DNA of 64,000 nt from positions 434,001 to 498,000 of the forward strand of contig NZ_CP129382.1 of the NCBI RefSeq assembly GCF_030435705.1, written 5' to 3'. This DNA is from Rhizobium sp. SSA_523. GTDB taxonomy: Bacteria > Pseudomonadota > Alphaproteobacteria > Rhizobiales > Rhizobiaceae. Below are positions 57,169 to 64,000 of the stretch, piece after piece. The first letter of the stretch is position 1; the number at the start of each line of letters is the position of its first letter. A program made the position numbers and the translations under genes. The notes beneath the pieces are model-generated. The model was not told the origin of the DNA. It worked only from the letters and a program-made list of their open reading frames with translations, and did no database searches.

Positions 57169-57603
57169 CTAATCGCGCAGAAGCGGCGGCTCCGCACGCA
57201 TAACGTTGAGTGCCGGGGCATTGGCGCAATAATCGGCAAAATGCACCGGTGCGGTGCCGTCCTTCAGCTCATGGCGACAGCGGCTCTTGTCCTCGCAGGT
57301 GGCGCAGGTGACCTGCATGTCGCGAAACAGCGCCGGAAGATGGGCTTCGAGATCGGCCGGATCGATGTGAAGCGCCTTCAGCATCTCCACCATCTCGTCC
57401 GCGCCATGCGCGCCTGCCCGCACCACAGCCAGAAGCGTCTCGAAATTCACGTTGCAATCGGCGGCCAGCTGCCGGCGACCGTCCGGGTCCAGCTGCATCA
57501 GCGCGTCTTCATCCGCATGCCGCGTGCGCAGGTCGGAATACCAGTCCACCAGCTGTTTTCCGACGCGCTGGGCAAGATGCGATGTGGCATCGTTCATGGT
57601 CAT
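57169..57603 (-). CDS. DUF6455 family protein
   Basis: This 144-residue protein has a conserved helical N-terminal part (RVGKQLVDWYSDLRTRHADEDALMQLDPDGRRQLAADC) and a C-terminal cysteine set (TCATCEDKSRCRHELKDG ... FADYCANAPAL) characteristic of DUF6455, which may bind a metal or iron-sulfur cluster. Function is unknown. ATGs at 57603 and 57597 are both possible. It stands alone between two plus-strand genes. Confidence 0.85.
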   Translation of the reverse strand: MTMNDATSHLAQRVGKQLVDWYSDLRTRHADEDALMQLDPDGRRQLAADCNVNFETLLAVVRAGAHGADEMVEMLKALHIDPADLEAHLPALFRDMQVTCATCEDKSRCRHELKDGTAPVHFADYCANAPALNVMRAEPPLLRD

Positions 57604-57916
57604 GGGAAAGCTCCAGGTTTGCTTGCTGGTGCCAAACTGCCATAGCCGGCCGGCGCCACCTTGATCCTGGTCAAACCTGTCCTCCGGATGGTCCCCCGCA
57701 ACCGGTCTCCATCATCGACATTTGATCTCGGACCGCGGTGGGAGAGATGCTTGCGCGCGGTCCCGGCAGGCGGGAGCAAAATTTTCCGCACCGGGCGACC
57801 GTTTTGTCATGCAGGCGGCTGTGCGCCCCGCCGCTCCCTGCCTATAGTCGGCCCGATGGGCGCCAATCGGCTCCCGGTCAGAGGATGACGTCAACCGCGA
57901 AACGGGAGGAAAGATC
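57604..57916. other. Upstream region of metY
   Basis: This 313-bp gap carries the promoters of the DUF6455 gene (minus) and metY (plus). The ATTTGATC at 57719-57726 and the GC-rich stems after it recall a SAM-II aptamer, but the required GCTAAA-type core is absent. GGGAGGAAA before the metY GTG is its ribosome binding site. No other feature is seen. Confidence 0.4.
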
Positions 57917-59245
57917 GTGAGCACAGACACTGCCGGCAATCCAGATCAATCAGGTGGCTCTGCAAATCCGGGCAATCCCGGCTTTTCCACGCTCGCAATC
58001 CATGCGGGTGCCAAGCCCGATCCCGCCACCGGTGCGCGGGCGACGCCGATCTACCAGACCACCTCCTTCGTCTTCGAAAATGCCGATCACGCGGCGGCGC
58101 TCTTCGGGCTGCAGCAGTTCGGCAATATCTATACCCGCATCATGAATCCCACGCAGGCGGTGCTGGAGGAAAAGGTGGCGGCTCTCGAGGGAGGAACGGC
58201 CGCGCTTGCAGTTGCCTCCGGTCACGCCGCGCAGATGCTGGTCTTCCACACGATCATGCAGCCGGGCTGCAATTTCATTGCCGCCAAGCGGCTGTATGGC
58301 GGGTCGATCAACCAGTTCGGACATGCCTTCAAGAATTTCGGCTGGGAGGTGCGCTGGGCCGATCCGGCCGATCCGGAGAGCTTCAGCGCCCAGGTGGACG
58401 AGAAGACGCGCGGCATCTTCATCGAGAGCCTTGCCAATCCCGGCGGCACCTTTGTCGATATCGCCGCGATTGCCGATGTCGCGCAGAGCCACGGCCTGCC
58501 GCTGATCGTCGACAACACGATGGCAAGCCCCTACCTGGTGCGGCCGCTGGAGCATGGCGCCGATATCGTCGTGCACTCGCTCACCAAATTTCTTGGAGGG
58601 CACGGCAATTCCATGGGCGGCATCATCGTCGATGGCGGCACCTTCGACTGGTCCGCCTCCGACCGGTATCCGATGCTGTCGCAACCGCGGCCGGAATATG
58701 CGGGGGTCGTCCTGCACCAGACCTTCGGCAATTTCGCCTTCGCGATTGCGGCCCGCGTGCTCGGTCTTCGCGATCTCGGGCCGGCCATCTCGCCCTTCAA
58801 CGCCTTCATGATTCTGACCGGCATCGAGACCCTGTCCCTGCGCATGCAGCGCCATTGCGATAATGCCGCGGCCGTCGCGCAATGGCTGAAGGCGCATGAG
58901 AAAGTCTCCTGGGTGAACTATGCGGGGCTTGCCGATGATCCGAATCATGCGCTGCAGCAGCGCTATTCGCCCTCAGGTGCCGGCGCCGTCTTCACCTTCG
59001 GCCTGAAGGGCGGTTATGAGGCGGGCAAGAATTTCGTCGAGGGGCTGAAGCTCTTCTCGCATCTGGCCAATATCGGCGATACGCGCTCGCTCGTCATTCA
59101 TCCCGCCTCCACCACCCACCGGCAATTGACGCCGGAGCAGCAGGTGGCCGCCGGTGCCGGACCGGATGTCGTGCGGCTCTCCGTCGGAATCGAGGATGTC
59201 CAGGACATCATCGCCGATCTGCAACAATCGCTGGCACGGGTATGA
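57917..59245 (+). CDS. metY: O-acetylhomoserine aminocarboxypropyltransferase (OAH sulfhydrylase)
   Basis: This 442-residue PLP enzyme makes homocysteine from O-acetylhomoserine and sulfide. It has PIYQTTSFVFENADHAAALFGLQQFGNIYTRIMNPTQAVLEEKVAALEGG, the PLP lysine in VHSLTKFLGGHGNSMGGIIVDGG near residue 215, and a C-terminal HPASTTHRQLTPEQQVAAGAGPDVVRLSVGIED, all typical of the MetY branch. Start is a GTG at 57917 supported by GGGAGGAAA. The glycine/asparagine-rich N-terminal 25 residues are not part of the fold. Confidence 0.94.
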   Translation: MSTDTAGNPDQSGGSANPGNPGFSTLAIHAGAKPDPATGARATPIYQTTSFVFENADHAAALFGLQQFGNIYTRIMNPTQAVLEEKVAALEGGTAALAVASGHAAQMLVFHTIMQPGCNFIAAKRLYGGSINQFGHAFKNFGWEVRWADPADPESFSAQVDEKTRGIFIESLANPGGTFVDIAAIADVAQSHGLPLIVDNTMASPYLVRPLEHGADIVVHSLTKFLGGHGNSMGGIIVDGGTFDWSASDRYPMLSQPRPEYAGVVLHQTFGNFAFAIAARVLGLRDLGPAISPFNAFMILTGIETLSLRMQRHCDNAAAVAQWLKAHEKVSWVNYAGLADDPNHALQQRYSPSGAGAVFTFGLKGGYEAGKNFVEGLKLFSHLANIGDTRSLVIHPASTTHRQLTPEQQVAAGAGPDVVRLSVGIEDVQDIIADLQQSLARV

Positions 59246-59329
59246 CGGACGGCGGGTGGCGGTTGCAACGGAACCGCCACCCGCCTGCGAAGTTCGGTCT
59301 CTTCCGATACACTGACAGGAGACAGAACG

Positions 59330-59941
59330 ATGAGCCTCAAGGCTGTTGCCCTCAATGGCACCCTCAAGCGCAGCGCCGGCGAACCATCCTCGACCGATCG
59401 CATGCTTGGACTGATCGCGAAGGCCATGGAGAAAGGCGGCGTGAAGACGGAGATCATCCGTCTGTCCGATCACAATATTCTGCCCGGCGTGACCTCCGAC
59501 GAGGGACCTGACGACGCCTGGCCTGCCATTCGCGCCAAGATCCTGTCGGCCGATATCCTGATCCTGGGAACGCCGATCTGGCTCGGTCAGCCCTCGAGTG
59601 TTGCCAAGCGGGCCCTCGAGCGCATGGACGCCTTTCTGTCGGAAACCGACGATGAGGGGCGCATGGTCTCCTATGGCCGCGTGGCGGCCGTGGCGGTGGT
59701 CGGCAATGAGGATGGCGCCCATCACGTGTCCGCAGAGATCTACCAGGCCCTGAACGATGTCGGCTTCACCATTCCGGCCAATGCGGTTGCCTATTGGGTC
59801 GGCGAAGCCATGGGCAGCACCGACTTCACGGATGTCGACCCGGTGCCGGAAAAGGTAACCTCGACAGTGGACATGCTGGCGCGCAATACGGTGCATCTGG
59901 CGGGTCTGCTGAAGGCCAGCCAATATCCGGGCGAGGAATGA
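59330..59941 (+). CDS. Flavodoxin-fold NAD(P)H-dependent reductase
   Basis: This 203-residue FMN-binding protein has the flavodoxin-like fold: KAVALNGTLKRSAGEPSSTDRM at the phosphate loop, ADILILGTPIWLGQPSSVAKRALERMDAF, and VAAVAVVGNEDGAHHVSAEIYQALNDVGFTIP. Such proteins reduce quinones, metals or other acceptors; the substrate is unknown. AGGAGACAG lies 7 bases before the ATG. It lies 84 bp after metY, possibly in one transcript. Confidence 0.88.
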   Translation: MSLKAVALNGTLKRSAGEPSSTDRMLGLIAKAMEKGGVKTEIIRLSDHNILPGVTSDEGPDDAWPAIRAKILSADILILGTPIWLGQPSSVAKRALERMDAFLSETDDEGRMVSYGRVAAVAVVGNEDGAHHVSAEIYQALNDVGFTIPANAVAYWVGEAMGSTDFTDVDPVPEKVTSTVDMLARNTVHLAGLLKASQYPGEE

Positions 59942-60080
59942 GGCCTGGCATGCCGGCCACGCTTCAGGCACAAGATCAGGATCAGGTACAATAACAGGCG
60001 GGCGTTCAGGCGGTTTCAGCCGGATGCCCGCGGCGGCGGCAGGCCAGGGTGGGCTGCCAGATAACAGAGGAATGGACCGG

Positions 60081-60425
60081 ATGACCCATGCGCTTGCCTT
60101 CGATCTCTCCGCCATCCAGCCGGAGGAGGGGGCGCCGGCACCGGATCGGCTGATCTCTGGCAATCCGAGATTTCGCACCTGGAGCATCGAGGAAGCAGAG
60201 GGCGGGATCTATGCCGGCGTCTGGGAGGCGACACCCGGCGCCTGGCGCGTCTCCTATGACGAGTGGGAGTATTTCCACATCCTGGCCGGCCATTCGATCC
60301 TGACCGAGGATGGCGGCGAGCCGCTTTACCTTAAGACAGGCGACCGCCTCATCCTCAGACCGGGCTTCAAGGGAATCTGGGAAGTGGTTGAAACGACTCG
60401 CAAGGATTACGTAATCCGGCTGTAG
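60081..60425 (+). CDS. Cupin domain protein (DUF861 type)
   Basis: This 114-residue single-domain cupin has GIYAGVWEATPGAWRVSYDEWEYFHILAGHSILTEDGG and LKTGDRLILRPGFKGIWEVVETTRKDYVIRL, the short cupin-3 (ureidoglycolate hydrolase-like) pattern. The usual metal histidines are partly replaced, so catalytic activity is uncertain. ATG 60081 is preferred over 60072 because the GAGG sequence at 60067 is well spaced only for it. It ends 7 bases before the convergent toxin gene. Confidence 0.85.
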   Translation: MTHALAFDLSAIQPEEGAPAPDRLISGNPRFRTWSIEEAEGGIYAGVWEATPGAWRVSYDEWEYFHILAGHSILTEDGGEPLYLKTGDRLILRPGFKGIWEVVETTRKDYVIRL

Positions 60426-60432
60426 GATAGGA

Positions 60433-60837
60433 TCAAAGATTGGCGAGCACGCCATGGGCATGTGCCGCAGCGGCCAAGGCCCTGTCAAAGGTCGCCAGCT
60501 GCCCCTCCAGCCTGAGGGCCAGTTCCAGATAGGCCGCATCGTAGATGGTGAGGTTGTGGCGGGCGCTCAACCGCATAACCTGGTCCCAGCCATTGAGGTT
60601 GCCTGTTGTAATAGGCAATGTTGCGATGGTCTCCAGAGCCTTTGTCATTGCGAGAGAGCCAAGGCGTCCGCGTCTCTCGCAAATGCGAAGCACATTCCGC
60701 ACTTCATAGTGCCAGATGACGGGCACAAACGCACCATTCGTGATCACGCGCTCCAGCCACAACTGGCCACGCGGATTGTCCTCGTCTGGCAAAAGCCATG
60801 CCGCGGCGATGGACGCATCGATGATGAGCAGTGTCAA
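60433..60837 (-). CDS. VapC-type PIN-domain ribonuclease toxin
   Basis: This 134-residue protein has the acidic PIN residues: LIIDASIAAAWLL (Asp 7), WHYEVRNVL (Glu near 45), and IYDAAYLELALRL (Asp near 100), with a fourth in LATFDRALAAAA. It should cleave RNA when not bound by the antitoxin. Its start overlaps the antitoxin gene stop by 4 bases (ATGA), the standard toxin-antitoxin arrangement. No other copy was seen in the window. Confidence 0.92.
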   Translation of the reverse strand: MTLLIIDASIAAAWLLPDEDNPRGQLWLERVITNGAFVPVIWHYEVRNVLRICERRGRLGSLAMTKALETIATLPITTGNLNGWDQVMRLSARHNLTIYDAAYLELALRLEGQLATFDRALAAAAHAHGVLANL

Positions 60838-61082
60838 CGATGATGTCCTTCGTGGCGATAGCTCATCAACTCTTGAAGCGTAACGCCCTTCATCGAGGCA
60901 CGCAACTCGGCCAGATCCCGCTTCAGCGCCTCGATATCCACCTTCTTCGGCACAGGTGGTGTCGCTTTCAGTTCACCCACCGTCTGCCCGCCCTCGGTCA
61001 GGATGACCGTTTCGCCCTCGCGCACCAGCGCAATCAGCTCATCGAAATGTTCCTTGGCTTCCGCAATGGTGACATGGCGCAT
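60834..61082 (-). CDS. Phd/YefM-type antitoxin of the VapC toxin
   Basis: This 82-residue protein has the Phd/YefM N-terminal DNA-binding domain (RHVTIAEAKEHFDELIALVREGETVILTEGGQTVGEL), with a hydrophilic C-terminal toxin-binding tail (DIEALKRDLAELRASMKGVTLQELMSYRHEGHHR). The pair is placed between a cupin gene and a P450 gene, outside any recognisable island. Autoregulation at the 66-bp upstream gap is expected but no clear palindrome was found there. Confidence 0.92.
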   Translation of the reverse strand: MRHVTIAEAKEHFDELIALVREGETVILTEGGQTVGELKATPPVPKKVDIEALKRDLAELRASMKGVTLQELMSYRHEGHHR

Positions 61083-61148
61083 GGTCGGGCTCCGCTGTTC
61101 AGAGAACGAGACTACACATAACGCTTGTCACAGGAAAGCTGGCACGGC

Positions 61149-62396
61149 TCACCACGCCAGATCAAGCCGCTCCAGGCCGTGGAAGTGGTAGACATCCTTG
61201 ACCTTCGGCTGCGCCGCCATCCGCAGGCCGGGCAGCCGGCGGAACAGAAGCGGCAGCACGATGTTGAGCTCCAGCCTGGCCAGCGGTGCGCCGATGCAGA
61301 AATGGATCCCGGCGCCGAAGGAGAGGTTGGCGCCCTCGTCGCGGCTGGGCTTGAAGGTCAGCGGCTCGGAGAATTTCTGCGGGTCGAGATTGGCCGCAGC
61401 CAGAATAAGGCTCACTTTGTCGCCGCGCTTCAGGCGCACGCCGTCCACTTCCACATCCTCGAGCGCATAGCGCTGGAAGATGTGCACCGGCGCGCAGATG
61501 CGCAGGCTTTCCTCCACCGCTCGCTCGGTCCTGCCCGGATCGGCAAACAGCGCCTGCGGGTCGAGCCCGCTCTCCAGGATCACCCGGACCGAATTGCCGA
61601 TCTGGTGCACGGTCGCCTCGTGGCCGGCATTCAGCAGGACGACGGTCGTGGAGACAAGCTCGTCTTCCGTGAGGAACTGGCCCTTGTGCTCGGTATGGAT
61701 CATGTGGCTCAGCAAATCGTCGCGCGGGGCAGCGCGTCGCTCGGCAATCACCGTCTTTACGTAATCGGCGAATGCCTTGGCCGAGCGGTCGGCGGCGTCC
61801 TCGTCGGCGCGCGAGCGCTTGAACATGTACATGCCGACATAGTCATGGCTCCATCTCAGAAGCTGCGGCCCCATCGCGTCGGGAATGCCGATCATCCGGG
61901 CGATCATGGTGACCGGAATGATATCGGCAAAGCTCGACAGAAGCTCCGTCTTCCCATCCTTCTCGAACCCGTCGATCAGGTGGTTGGCGAGCATCTTGAT
62001 CTCGCCGCTCATCTTCTCCACATGGCGCGAGACGAAGGCGCGGTTGACCAGCGTGCGCAGCCGCGTGTGTTCCGGCGGCTCGATCTCCAGCAGCGAATGG
62101 CGCTCGGCGAGATCGAAATGGGCCGTATGGGCCTGGGGCTCGGCCATGCCGAGCTCCTCGCGGCTCGCAATATGCAGGACCTGCCGGCCGAAGCGGCGGT
62201 CGCGCAGAAGCGCGTTCACATGGTCATAACCGCAGAAGAACCATTGTTTCTGCTCCTTCCAGTAGAAGGTCGGACAGTGCGCATGCAACGCCGCGTAAAC
62301 CCGGTTCGGGTCGCCGTAGAAGGCGGGGTCGCGGGCATCGAGCGAGACCATGCGAGAGGCGGGGTCGATCTGCAGGCAATCGGGCACTTGTGTCAT
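61149..62396 (-). CDS. Cytochrome P450
   Basis: This 415-residue soluble bacterial class I P450 has the heme-binding FGAGIHFCIGAPLA (Cys near 357), the ExxR motif EESLR near 283, and the PERF-like region FSEPLTFKPSRDEG. In helix I the usual AGxDT reads AGHEAT, so the oxygen-activating threonine is alanine with threonine one residue later, as in substrate-assisted P450s such as P450eryF. No redox partner genes lie nearby. Substrate is unknown. It starts 124 bp downstream of the gamma-glutamyltransferase gene, in the same direction. Confidence 0.94.
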   Translation of the reverse strand: MTQVPDCLQIDPASRMVSLDARDPAFYGDPNRVYAALHAHCPTFYWKEQKQWFFCGYDHVNALLRDRRFGRQVLHIASREELGMAEPQAHTAHFDLAERHSLLEIEPPEHTRLRTLVNRAFVSRHVEKMSGEIKMLANHLIDGFEKDGKTELLSSFADIIPVTMIARMIGIPDAMGPQLLRWSHDYVGMYMFKRSRADEDAADRSAKAFADYVKTVIAERRAAPRDDLLSHMIHTEHKGQFLTEDELVSTTVVLLNAGHEATVHQIGNSVRVILESGLDPQALFADPGRTERAVEESLRICAPVHIFQRYALEDVEVDGVRLKRGDKVSLILAAANLDPQKFSEPLTFKPSRDEGANLSFGAGIHFCIGAPLARLELNIVLPLLFRRLPGLRMAAQPKVKDVYHFHGLERLDLAW

Positions 62397-62520
62397 GCCC
62401 GATGGGGTAGATTATCTTGCGCGGCAAGAAAAGCGGGATTTTCTGGCTGGCCGACCCATTTCGCCAGTCCAGCCCATCTGCCGCGCCTTCGACGATCGAA
62501 CCGGCGCCGAAATCCGGTCC

Positions 62521-64000
62521 TTAGCGGCCGGTCGCCACACCTTCGCGTCTCGGATCGGCGCTGCCGGCGAGGCCCTTGGCGGTGATCTCGATCGCCTGCA
62601 GCCCCGATGTCATCTCGCCGGCCTTCACCTCGTAGCCGATCGCCTCCAGCGGCGCTGCGAAACGTTCGGCCGCGGTGCCAGCCTCGATATCATAGCGGCC
62701 GAAGCGGTTGATGAGATGCGGCTGCGCAACGATTTCCTCCACCGGCATGCCCCAGTCGATATAGGCGATCAGCGCCTGGGCCACATAGCCGATGATCTGG
62801 CTGCCGCCGGGCGAACCGATGGCCAGCAGCGGCTTGCCGTCCTGCATCACGATGGTCGGCGCCATGGAGGAGCGGGGCCGCTTGCCGGGCTCGACGCGAT
62901 TGGCGATCGGCACGCCGGCATCATGCGTCTTGAACGAGAAGTCGGTCAGCTCGTTGTTGAGGAGGAAGCCGTTGGTCATCAAGCGCGAGCCGAAGCCGTT
63001 TTCGATGGTCGTCGTCATCGAGACGACATTGCCCTGGCTGTCGACAATGCTGAAATGGCTGGTGGAGGGAAGTTCGATGGCCGCGTCGCGGCCGAAGAGA
63101 AGCGCATGATCCCAGCTCGGCTCGCCGGCCTTGGCCTGTTCGGCGGAGAGGGCCCGGTCGGTGTCCAGCAGATCGGCGCGGCTGCCGAGATAATCCTTCG
63201 ACAAAAGCCCCTTGATCGGCGCGGGAACGAAATCGGTATCGGCGAGATAGCGCTCGCGATCGGCAAAGGCGAGCCGCTGGGCATCGCCGATCAGCCGCCA
63301 GCTTTCCACATTGTCCGGGCCGAAACCCTTGAGGTCGAAATTCTCGAGCATGCCGAGCATCTGGCCGACCGCAACGGCGCCGGACGAGGGCGGACCCATG
63401 CCGCATATATCGAGCGCCCGATAGGCGACGCAGACCGGCGGGCGCTCCTTCACCCGGTAATTGGAGAGATCGCGAAGCGAGAGCGTGCCGGGATTGCCTT
63501 CGGCCTCGCGCACCGTCCTGACGATCGCTTCCGCGATCGGTCCGGTATAGAAGGCCTCGGCGCCACCCTTGGCAATGGCCTGAAGGGTTGCGGCGTAATC
63601 CGGATTTTTCAGGAGCGTCCCCGCCTTGAGCGGCGCGCCGTCCGGACCGAAGAAATAGCGGGTCGTCGGCTGATAGCGCTTCAGCTTGTCGCCTTCGCCG
63701 GCCACCAGGCCCGCAAGCCTCGGAGAGACCGAAAATCCTTCGCTGGCAAGCTTTTCCGCCGGCGCGAAGAGATCGGCCCAGGCAAGCTTGCCGAAACGCT
63801 TGTGCACATCCTCCATCAGCCGCACCGTGCCCGGCGTGCCGACCGAGCGGCCACCGACAACGGCGTCCATGAAGGTCAGCGGCTGCCCCTTCTCGTCCAG
63901 GAAAAGCTTGGGATGCGCCTCCATGGGCGCCGTCTCGCGCCCGTCGAATGTGGTGAGTTTGCCGGATGCCCCATCGTAATAGACAAGGAAGGCGCCGCCG
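62521..64000 (-). CDS. ggt: Gamma-glutamyltransferase (5' end cut by window)
   Basis: The visible 492 residues cover most of a periplasmic glutathione hydrolase; the frame is open to the window edge, and GGAFLVYYDG is upstream of the first internal Met. The autocleavage nucleophile threonine lies in LPSTSHFSIVDSQGNVVSMTTTIE, where the enzyme splits into two subunits. GVPIANRVEPGKRPRSSMAPTIVM and SPGGSQIIGYVAQALIAY are further signatures. The signal peptide and N-terminal part are outside the window. Its likely role is glutathione or gamma-glutamyl peptide breakdown. Confidence 0.93.
   Translation of the reverse strand, partial: GGAFLVYYDGASGKLTTFDGRETAPMEAHPKLFLDEKGQPLTFMDAVVGGRSVGTPGTVRLMEDVHKRFGKLAWADLFAPAEKLASEGFSVSPRLAGLVAGEGDKLKRYQPTTRYFFGPDGAPLKAGTLLKNPDYAATLQAIAKGGAEAFYTGPIAEAIVRTVREAEGNPGTLSLRDLSNYRVKERPPVCVAYRALDICGMGPPSSGAVAVGQMLGMLENFDLKGFGPDNVESWRLIGDAQRLAFADRERYLADTDFVPAPIKGLLSKDYLGSRADLLDTDRALSAEQAKAGEPSWDHALLFGRDAAIELPSTSHFSIVDSQGNVVSMTTTIENGFGSRLMTNGFLLNNELTDFSFKTHDAGVPIANRVEPGKRPRSSMAPTIVMQDGKPLLAIGSPGGSQIIGYVAQALIAYIDWGMPVEEIVAQPHLINRFGRYDIEAGTAAERFAAPLEAIGYEVKAGEMTSGLQAIEITAKGLAGSADPRREGVATGR

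Noticed and set aside
57604..57916. SAM-II riboswitch before metY
   Set aside because: ATTTGATC and nearby stems are suggestive, but the conserved GCTAAA-type strand and a proper pseudoknot pairing could not be found.
61083..61148. Operator palindrome for the VapBC-type pair
   Set aside because: No inverted repeat with arms of 6 bases or more was found in the 66-bp upstream gap.

Overview
This window is a high-GC chromosomal segment that reads as a member of the Rhizobiaceae (Alphaproteobacteria, Hyphomicrobiales; an Agrobacterium, Allorhizobium or Rhizobium relative). The evidence is gene content and order: hemB next to a DUF6163 gene, ldtR and ldtP; glyA-nrdR-ribD-ribE with ribH-nusB nearby; hppA; plsX-fabH-ihfA-merR; argC-speB-rpsI-rplM. 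Two families of short intergenic repeat of the type common in rhizobia are also present. There are no rRNA genes, insertion sequences, prophage or CRISPR arrays. Almost all of the window is conserved core chromosome.

Layout. 1-7.6 kb: a membrane-anchored class III nucleotide cyclase cut by the window edge, a secreted phytase-like esterase, RNase D, a Tat-exported multicopper oxidase, an MFS transporter and an ICMT-like membrane methyltransferase. 7.7-13.7 kb: aspS, a small secreted DUF1236 protein, an unrecognised secreted 396-residue protein and parC. 13.7-19.8 kb: a broken AbrB-type antitoxin gene with an intact palindromic operator, arginyl/leucyl-protein transferase (bpt), an RDD protein, hemB, a DUF6163 protein, the regulator ldtR and the L,D-transpeptidase ldtP. 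19.8-34 kb: a Nudix hydrolase, a large MscS-type channel with a collagen-like insert, the glyA-nrdR-ribD-ribE operon, a SulP transporter, a GNAT enzyme, ribH-nusB, an MFS transporter and the proton-pumping pyrophosphatase hppA. 34-40 kb: bamE, a cytochrome bc1 assembly chaperone, DUF177, plsX, fabH, ihfA, a MerR regulator, a tRNA-Pro(GGG) and small conserved genes.

41-49.7 kb holds the most distinctive locus: six genes for a surface polysaccharide (ligase/polymerase, initiating sugar-phosphate transferase, GT4 glycosyltransferase, Wza-like export lipoprotein, Wzc/GumC-like co-polymerase, CelD/FemAB-like acyltransferase). Content and order match the Agrobacterium unipolar polysaccharide (uppABCDEF) type of locus, so an attachment adhesin is the best inference. 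The Wzc-like protein has a C-terminal kinase-type domain that lacks the Walker A lysine. The divergent promoter region holds two near-matches to the CtrA box. Copies of the rhizobial repeats lie at and near the ends of the locus.

49.8-64 kb: DUF2842, ctaA (heme A synthase), an antibiotic-kinase-like gene that overlaps ctaA tail to tail, a VOC protein, argC, speB, the rplM-rpsI operon with a clear promoter and terminator, a CoA-binding protein, DUF6455, metY, a flavodoxin-fold reductase, a cupin, a VapBC-type toxin-antitoxin pair, a cytochrome P450 and a gamma-glutamyltransferase cut by the window edge.

I did not find a convincing wholly new multi-gene system. The items most worth a second look are the upp-like locus with its degenerate kinase and CtrA-like sites, the antitoxin relic with its preserved operator, the C-rich putative rut tract at 735-890, the collagen-like insert in the MscS channel, and the repeat copies around the polysaccharide locus.
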